Positions 7,584 through 11,986 of a stretch of 11,986 nucleotides of DNA are shown here, in pieces (the stretch's first letter is position 1; each line of letters opens with the position of its first letter). The stretch is from Actinomortierella ambigua (Eukaryota; Mortierellomycota; Mortierellomycetes; Mortierellales; Mortierellaceae). A model generated the notes under the pieces. It searched no databases and was not told where the DNA came from. It saw nothing but the letters and a program-made list of their open reading frames with translations. The stretch lies in the NCBI GenBank assembly GCA_016098155.1, contig JAAAJB010000811.1, forward strand, positions 1-11,986, in the 5' to 3' direction. The position numbers and the translations under genes were made by a program.

Positions 7584-8728
7584 ATGGGACAATCACCATC
7601 GCCATCGCGGCAGGACAGCCGGAGACGAGCAAGATCCCCTTCGCGGAGCCGCTCCCCTTCACCCTCCAGATACTCAAAGTCGTCTAGGCCCTCTCGACGC
7701 TCGCCCTCACCCCACCGCCGCAGATCACGTTCGCGATCCCCCTACCGCCGACGGTCTCGGTCTCGGACGCCTCCACCAGCGTCCAGAAGCCGCTTCTCAA
7801 GGTCCCGATCTCGATCACCTATTCGCCGAGACAACAGGGGGCGTTTGGAGGATAATGATCGTCGAGGAGAAGACAGGGGACGTCGGGATGATAATGACCG
7901 TCGAGGAGACAACAGAGGACGTTGGAATGAGAATGACCGCCGAGGACCATCTGGATCGGGACGAGGCGGTGGTAATGCAGGAGGAGACAGGGGACGTCCT
8001 CGGCGTGGAGGAGGACCCAAACATGAGTCAACCTTCAGATCAGGCAAAGAAGGGGCAGGTCCACCAGGAAAAGAGGTGTGGGGAGCCAAGATGATCGAGG
8101 AAGAAGAAAAGTCGAAGAAACCCGTCATTGCTGAAGAGGACAAGGAAAAACCCAATTTTGGTCTATCTGGCGCACTTGCGGAGGAAACCAACACGGTCAA
8201 TGGCACAGTCCTAAAGTACAATGAGCCACCCGAGGCTCGGAAGCCTTCAAAACGGTGGAGACTCTATGTGTTCAAGGATGGCAAGGAGATCAACGTCCTC
8301 CATATTCATCGCCAGAGTGCATTCCTGTTTGGCCGTGACCGAAACGTGGCAGATGTCGCCGTCGACCATCCCTCATGCTCCAAACAACATGCCGTTCTTC
8401 AGTTTCGACAAATAGTTGAAACAGACCAGCTTGGCCAGACTAAACGTGCAACCAAGTAAGCAGGATTTTTTTCCGGTGTAGCGCTTTCGACATACTCGTT
8501 CTACAGCATATTCATTGAGCCTTAATCCCACGTCTAACTTTTTTTTTTATTCCTATATGGCGTGATAGACCTTTTATAATCGACCTCGAATCCGCCAATG
8601 GAACGTTTGTCAACGGATCACAAGTACCTCCAACACGATACTATGAACTCAAGCTATCAGATGTCCTCAAGTTTGGAGCAAGCACTCGGGAATATGTTTT
8701 ATTGCACGAAGATGTTGACGACGCATAG
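7584..8728 (+). CDS. SNIP1: SNIP1/Pml1-like FHA-domain splicing factor, two exons, 343 aa
   Basis: Exons are 7584-8455 and 8569-8728. The 113-nt intron has donor GTAAGC, a CTAAC branch site near 8534, a T10 tract and a TAG acceptor. Residues 1-85 form an Arg/Ser domain rich in RSRS/SPSR. Residues 90-150 are Arg/Gly/Asp-rich with near-repeats of NDRRGD/NDRRGE. A linker contains GKEVWG and KPNFGLSGALAEETN, family hallmarks. The FHA domain spans about 224-338 with the phosphopeptide-binding set FGRDR (G250-R251), S264/S266, H269 and NGTFVNG (N301-N306), closing with KFGASTREYVLLHE. In fungi and animals such proteins act in the nucleus in pre-mRNA splicing; yeast Pml1 is a RES-complex subunit. 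Vertebrate SNIP1 has the same RS-plus-FHA layout, so the protein looks complete. The intron falls inside the FHA domain just before KPFIIDLESANGT. Confidence 0.93.
7852..7935 (+). repeat. 36-bp coding tandem repeat in the SNIP1-like gene
   Basis: Units of about 36 bp beginning gataatga(t/c)cgtcgagg recur roughly two and a third times and encode DNDRRG(E/D)-(N/D)RGR repeats. This lengthens the Arg/Asp-rich linker, an insertion likely to vary between strains. Confidence 0.75.
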
Positions 8729-8817
8729 GAGTGCTTGTTTCTGATTCGTCATGGTTTGAAATATTTCCGTACTGGACCATGCATTTGAGCGTCTAACGTA
8801 CCTCGGCAAAACCCTAC

Positions 8818-8823
8818 AATAAA
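8818..8823 (+). terminator. Polyadenylation signal AATAAA
   Basis: A canonical AATAAA hexamer lies 90 bases after the SNIP1-like stop codon, a sensible distance for fungal 3' end formation. Confidence 0.6.
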
Positions 8824-8890
8824 GCCGGTATTCTTTAGCGCCTACAATGTCCACGTAGAACTGCCCGCGAACCCACGTACTCCAACCACC

Positions 8891-8916
8891 AAAAAAAAAA
8901 AAAAAAAAAAAAAAAA
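8891..8916 (+). repeat. A26 homopolymer tract
   Basis: Twenty-six consecutive adenines lie 67 bases after AATAAA. The upstream gene retains its intron, so this is not the tail of its retrocopy. It is either slippage expansion or the tail of an unrelated old retroinsertion. Confidence 0.9.
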
Positions 8917-9129
8917 GCCTCGTGTTATATAAATTTACAAGGACGAAAACAGCCGCATCGCTTCACATAGATGGCGTCATCCGCATCTAGTAGGCAAAAT
9001 ATTCCTCTCCCTTGATCATCGATGAACCTCTCTTCACATGACATGAGCAGGTCTAATGGACGAGTACATGAATATAGTTGATTTGGTTATGAGAGATCAC
9101 GCTGCGCCGAAGACGAACGTAGACACTGC

Positions 9130-9135
9130 TTTATT
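9130..9135 (-). terminator. AATAAA overlapping the F-box gene stop codon
   Basis: On the minus strand the stop TAA is embedded in caATAAAgc, giving AATAAA at the very end of the frame. The same arrangement occurs in the downstream-window paralogue at 11607-11612. Whether it acts as a polyadenylation signal is uncertain, because that would imply a very short 3' UTR. Confidence 0.35.
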
Positions 9136-11230
9136 GACTCTGTCGAAGTCGATAGGTACCCCATGTAGGCCCAAAAAGATCAAACATATAGGCACAGCGC
9201 CCGACATCCACAGATCTGTCAAATTCAGATACGAAGCCAAGTTCCTGCTGAACGCTCCTTTCCAATGGCGTGTTCAGAAGCATGACAGATGTCAACGATG
9301 GGTGATCCCGTGAAAACTCTACAACCTGGTGCGTCGTACACGGCGCCACCGTATGCGCATGGAACTTTTGGAGGCGAGGTAGACTGTGTCCCATCAAGAA
9401 TTTGAGATCCTCGGGTTGGATACTGATTTTCCCCGTCAATGTCAGTGTCTCGAGATTGGGAAAGATATCTTGGTCTGGTGCAGTCAAGACCGACAGCACA
9501 TCGAGCGGGTAAGGCGGTACCTCACAGCTATCTGGAAACTCGAACATGAGCTCTTGAAGCTTCGGACAACCTCGAAGGACCTTGAAACTAAACTTGAGCC
9601 CCGATAATGATATCTGCATAATGATCTTCTTCAGTTCTGGCAAATTCCAGTCCCATGTCCATCGATCCGTCCATGTTCCTCCGCTGGCACATAGGTACTC
9701 GACTCGCGAATCGATGGCGCACCTCATATCCTGCAGCTTGGGCATGCTATGCAGTGAGGCTGGGTCGAACAATGCCACCGCTGGTCCGCACAGCGTCAAA
9801 GTCGTGAGACAGGACAGATTCGCCACGGGCCAGCTCGGAGGCAGCGCGCATGATTCGTCTTCGTAGTGCTCCATAGACACCTTCAAGTTTGTCAGGTTTG
9901 GGCAGATCAACAAAATATGGCCGTCAAACAGCTTTAGATCGGTAGTCATGAACTCGACTGACTTTAGTCGCCTCATCACTACGGATTCATCCCTGAGGAT
10001 GGACATGCTCGGCAAAGACGTGTCTTTTTCTGCCTCCTCGATATTTCCATCTTGTCTCCGTGCATCCACGGCAAGGTGCCGAAGCGATGCACTAAACCCT
10101 CGGAGACCATCCATGAGCACTCTATGCGCAAAGGATGAGGACTGCAAAGTCAAAAGTAGTTGCAGCTCGTCCAGTTGAACTGCTCGTGCCTGCAGTTGGC
10201 CTGCTGCTCGCTTACGTGCCTCATCGGCTGCCCATGCAAGGACACTGTCGTCATCGATCCTTCCTTTGGTAAAATCAAGATCCAGACGCCTGAGCGCTCT
10301 GCAGCGCTGGAGGAGCTGTCCGACAGCCATGTCTGAGTATTCTTTGGAAATATCGTCCCATCGATCATAGGTTCTATCAGTCTGCAAGTGTGTCCGTCGT
10401 GATAGATAGGAGTCCATAGGGCGCAGAGGCATTGCCAGCTTCAGGTCTTGCGGCAAAATGTGAGGAAGCAGCTTTTGAATTTCAAACTCCCAGTGATAAG
10501 CATCCAGCTTGTGGTCCTCTGCAAATGAAGTGTAGCAGTCTCGAACCTGATTTCTGCCATGATACTTTTGGAGGGCAAGGATGAGGCGAGCCACGGCAGT
10601 GTAGATGCGCTTCAGTGCCTCGGGGTCTGGTGCATACACATTGAATTCGGCGATATGAAGGGTTCTGAGCCGCCCAAGCTGAGGGGCTATGGCAATGTAG
10701 TCCTCGATGGTGGCAGGTTCAATCTCGAGCTCGCGTATCTGACCTAGTTGATGGCCACAGAGGCACCAGGTCACCGTACTCCCGACAAACGAGTTGCGCT
10801 CTTGCCATCTACCAGGAGTAGGCTCCCAGTCCTGGAACACGGCACCATCAAGGATGGCTGGTAGATGATCCGCGACGGCCTCCCAACGTATGCACTGGAT
10901 GAACGAGAGATAATCGACCATCGTCGTTGGTGAATTGATGGATTCGGACTTGTGCTTCGGTGGTACACTGAATGCGCGCCGGACAAGATTCGCATCGTCA
11001 TCCGCTGCTGGTGAGAGGACGAGTAATAGTTTCATGAGTCGAGACGCACTCCTCCGTATGGTGTCGCCTGGAAGGTCGTTGTCACGGAAGAAACGGAAGG
11101 GGTCGTTATAGAGGGCACGGCAAGTGTACCGAAACACCTCCTTACTGACAGTGAGGAGCGAGAAGAGAGTTTCCCTGTCGTCGACATTGTCAATGATGAG
11201 CGCAATTACATCAATGTCGATTGTCGTCAT
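9131..11230 (-). CDS. F-box / leucine-rich-repeat-like protein, 699 aa, single exon
   Basis: The start is the first ATG (MTTIDIDVIALI); nine more open codons upstream contain no ATG. Residues 4-50 match a degenerate F-box: I-x-x-L-I-I-D-x-V, then LTVSKEVF and ALYNDPFRF. The rest is an irregular leucine-rich solenoid: LGQIRELEIE, LRTLHIAEF, LRRLDLDF, LTTLTLCG, WTWDW (524-528) with NLPELKK, RGCPKLQELMFEF and FPNLETLTLTG. By family knowledge the F-box binds Skp1 in an SCF ubiquitin ligase and the repeats select a substrate; the substrate is unknown. The W-x-WDW and CP-x-L pattern resembles large F-box families of Mortierella-like fungi. It lies in tandem with a paralogue upstream on the same strand and convergent to the SNIP1-like gene. 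A pyrimidine-rich ...ctctcacag just before the ATG could be a 5' UTR acceptor. The frame is uninterrupted. Confidence 0.85.
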   Translation of the reverse strand: MTTIDIDVIALIIDNVDDRETLFSLLTVSKEVFRYTCRALYNDPFRFFRDNDLPGDTIRRSASRLMKLLLVLSPAADDDANLVRRAFSVPPKHKSESINSPTTMVDYLSFIQCIRWEAVADHLPAILDGAVFQDWEPTPGRWQERNSFVGSTVTWCLCGHQLGQIRELEIEPATIEDYIAIAPQLGRLRTLHIAEFNVYAPDPEALKRIYTAVARLILALQKYHGRNQVRDCYTSFAEDHKLDAYHWEFEIQKLLPHILPQDLKLAMPLRPMDSYLSRRTHLQTDRTYDRWDDISKEYSDMAVGQLLQRCRALRRLDLDFTKGRIDDDSVLAWAADEARKRAAGQLQARAVQLDELQLLLTLQSSSFAHRVLMDGLRGFSASLRHLAVDARRQDGNIEEAEKDTSLPSMSILRDESVVMRRLKSVEFMTTDLKLFDGHILLICPNLTNLKVSMEHYEDESCALPPSWPVANLSCLTTLTLCGPAVALFDPASLHSMPKLQDMRCAIDSRVEYLCASGGTWTDRWTWDWNLPELKKIIMQISLSGLKFSFKVLRGCPKLQELMFEFPDSCEVPPYPLDVLSVLTAPDQDIFPNLETLTLTGKISIQPEDLKFLMGHSLPRLQKFHAHTVAPCTTHQVVEFSRDHPSLTSVMLLNTPLERSVQQELGFVSEFDRSVDVGRCAYMFDLFGPTWGTYRLRQSQ

Positions 11231-11607
11231 GAGGAGGGTGGAGCTGTGAGAGAACAAAAGAGCAAAATCAAATTAGATAACAGTGTGGGAGGAAAAACAA
11301 CTGCGAAGCATATCCCTCAGCCCCGCAGAACGAACCTTCAATGTTCATGTGGCCGTGCTGGCGTCCACAAGTCATCCTTGGCTCGATCTCCTCTTTCTTG
11401 CTGGCACCCTGCTCTCTTGTCCCGTGCATGCATTTTGTTTCTTTCAACCTATCGAGCCGTGCCAATCTCTCTCTAGCACCCACTGTGGCCGATGTATCGT
11501 CACGCATCCCACTTACATCATACGACAGCCCATTAAATGACAGTACTTTGGGTGTGTGGCTTGCGACAGCCTGGATGTCAAGAGCGATCAGGTCCACAGT
11601 TACCACT
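11231..11607. other. Intergenic spacer between tandem F-box genes
   Basis: This 377-bp spacer lies between the stop of the upstream paralogue and the start of the intact F-box gene and presumably holds the latter's promoter. No clear TATA box or other gene is visible. The open frames across it on both strands lack support. Confidence 0.6.
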
Positions 11608-11986
11608 TTATTGACGCAGTCGAAGTGCACAGCTACTCGACACACCTTCAGGTTGAAATTGATAGACACACCGTCCAACGGGCACAGAGCTATCCTCGAC
11701 ACCCACGAGACCTAAATCATTCTGTATGCTCTCATCCGGTCGAGGTTCTTTAACCACAGCGAATAGCAAATACGAGTGGTACCGTGTATACTCCACAAGC
11801 TGTTGCACTGTACATGGTGCCAACGTGTCAATGCTAAACAACTCAAGCTCTGGCAGAGCACATCTCATCAAGACTTGGAGATCCTCGGGCTGGAGTCTAC
11901 ATGCTCCTTCCAAACGCAGCGTCTTCAAATTGGGAAAAATATCTTGTTCGGGTCTTGTCAAGACCGTCATTGCGTCGAGCGGATAG
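11608..11986 (-). CDS. F-box/LRR-like paralogue, C-terminal part only (truncated by window)
   Basis: The last 125 codons are visible, open to the window edge, ending LRLRQ-stop. It aligns without major gaps to the C-terminus of the neighbouring gene: YPLD, then LT-x-P-[DE]-QDIFPNL-[EK]-TL, QPEDL, LAPCT/VAPCT and VGRC-x-Y. I judge about 45 percent identity by eye. The N-terminal F-box lies beyond the window, so its presence is assumed. The position, same strand and shared ending indicate tandem duplication. The presumed role matches its neighbour, an SCF substrate receptor. Confidence 0.75.
   Translation of the reverse strand, partial: YPLDAMTVLTRPEQDIFPNLKTLRLEGACRLQPEDLQVLMRCALPELELFSIDTLAPCTVQQLVEYTRYHSYLLFAVVKEPRPDESIQNDLGLVGVEDSSVPVGRCVYQFQPEGVSSSCALRLRQ

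Larger units (their letters stand above)
8729..9130. other. Convergent intergenic region
   Basis: This is the 3' interval between the SNIP1-like gene and the convergent F-box gene. It holds a polyadenylation signal and a 26-A tract, otherwise nothing recognisable. Confidence 0.7.

Noticed and set aside
7742..8221. Minus-strand 159-codon frame opposite the SNIP1-like gene
   Set aside because: It is the antisense mirror of an Arg/Ser/Gly-rich coding region, and the linker and FHA motifs on the plus strand explain the sequence.
9386..10747. Several plus-strand frames of 60-95 codons
   Set aside because: They are shadows antisense to the intact F-box gene.
11268..11753. Overlapping frames on both strands between and over the F-box paralogues (up to 144 codons)
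   Set aside because: They conflict with each other and with the paralogue's conserved C-terminus, and none has family features.
1..11986. tRNA, rRNA, CRISPR array, LTR retrotransposon, attachment site or replication origin
   Set aside because: No T-loop-like GTTCGANTC motif with a foldable context, no rRNA-like segment, no regularly spaced repeats, no long terminal repeats and no reverse transcriptase motif were found by reading both strands.

Overview
This is eukaryotic nuclear DNA, almost certainly fungal. Coding regions are split by short GT-AG introns (85-113 nt) with consensus donors (GTAAAG, GTACGT, GTAAGC). TATA and CCAAT boxes sit just upstream of start codons, and no bacterial ribosome binding sites or operons are visible. 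The F-box proteins at the right end have the W-x-W-D-W...LP, CP-x-L leucine-rich style typical of the large F-box families of Mortierella-like fungi (Mortierellomycota). That placement is inference; a basidiomycete is the main alternative.

Layout. Positions 1-987 are flank with no convincing gene. Positions 996-4588 are a complete hAT-superfamily DNA transposon. It has an 8-bp target duplication (gtttgaac, 988-995 and 4589-4596), 14-bp imperfect terminal inverted repeats, repeated subterminal GTTGG/CCAAC motifs, a duplicated 66-bp block ahead of the gene, and a four-exon transposase of 802 aa. The transposase has all three presumed catalytic acids and an intact dimerisation domain. I found no disabling mutation, so the copy looks young and possibly autonomous.

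Positions 4597-7071 hold no intact recognisable gene. They contain minus-strand open stretches that look like decayed or split coding sequence: a possible three-exon hypothetical gene at 6177-5377 with signs of homopolymer frameshifts, and a 141-codon open stretch at 5172-4747. The hAT element landed in one such stretch.

Positions 7584-8728 encode a two-exon SNIP1/Pml1-type protein: an RS-rich N-terminus and a C-terminal FHA domain. It is a conserved splicing/RNA-retention factor and the only clear housekeeping gene here. Convergent to it lies an intact single-exon F-box/LRR-like gene (9131-11230, minus). Behind that, in the same orientation, is the 3' end of a paralogue (11608-11986, minus) that runs off the window.

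The genes do not form a pathway. The picture is a conserved splicing gene between a transposon-rich, decaying interval and a tandem array of fast-evolving F-box genes. I see no wholly new system. The strongest second looks are the apparently intact hAT element with its unusual 5' regulatory duplication, and the unidentified split minus-strand gene.
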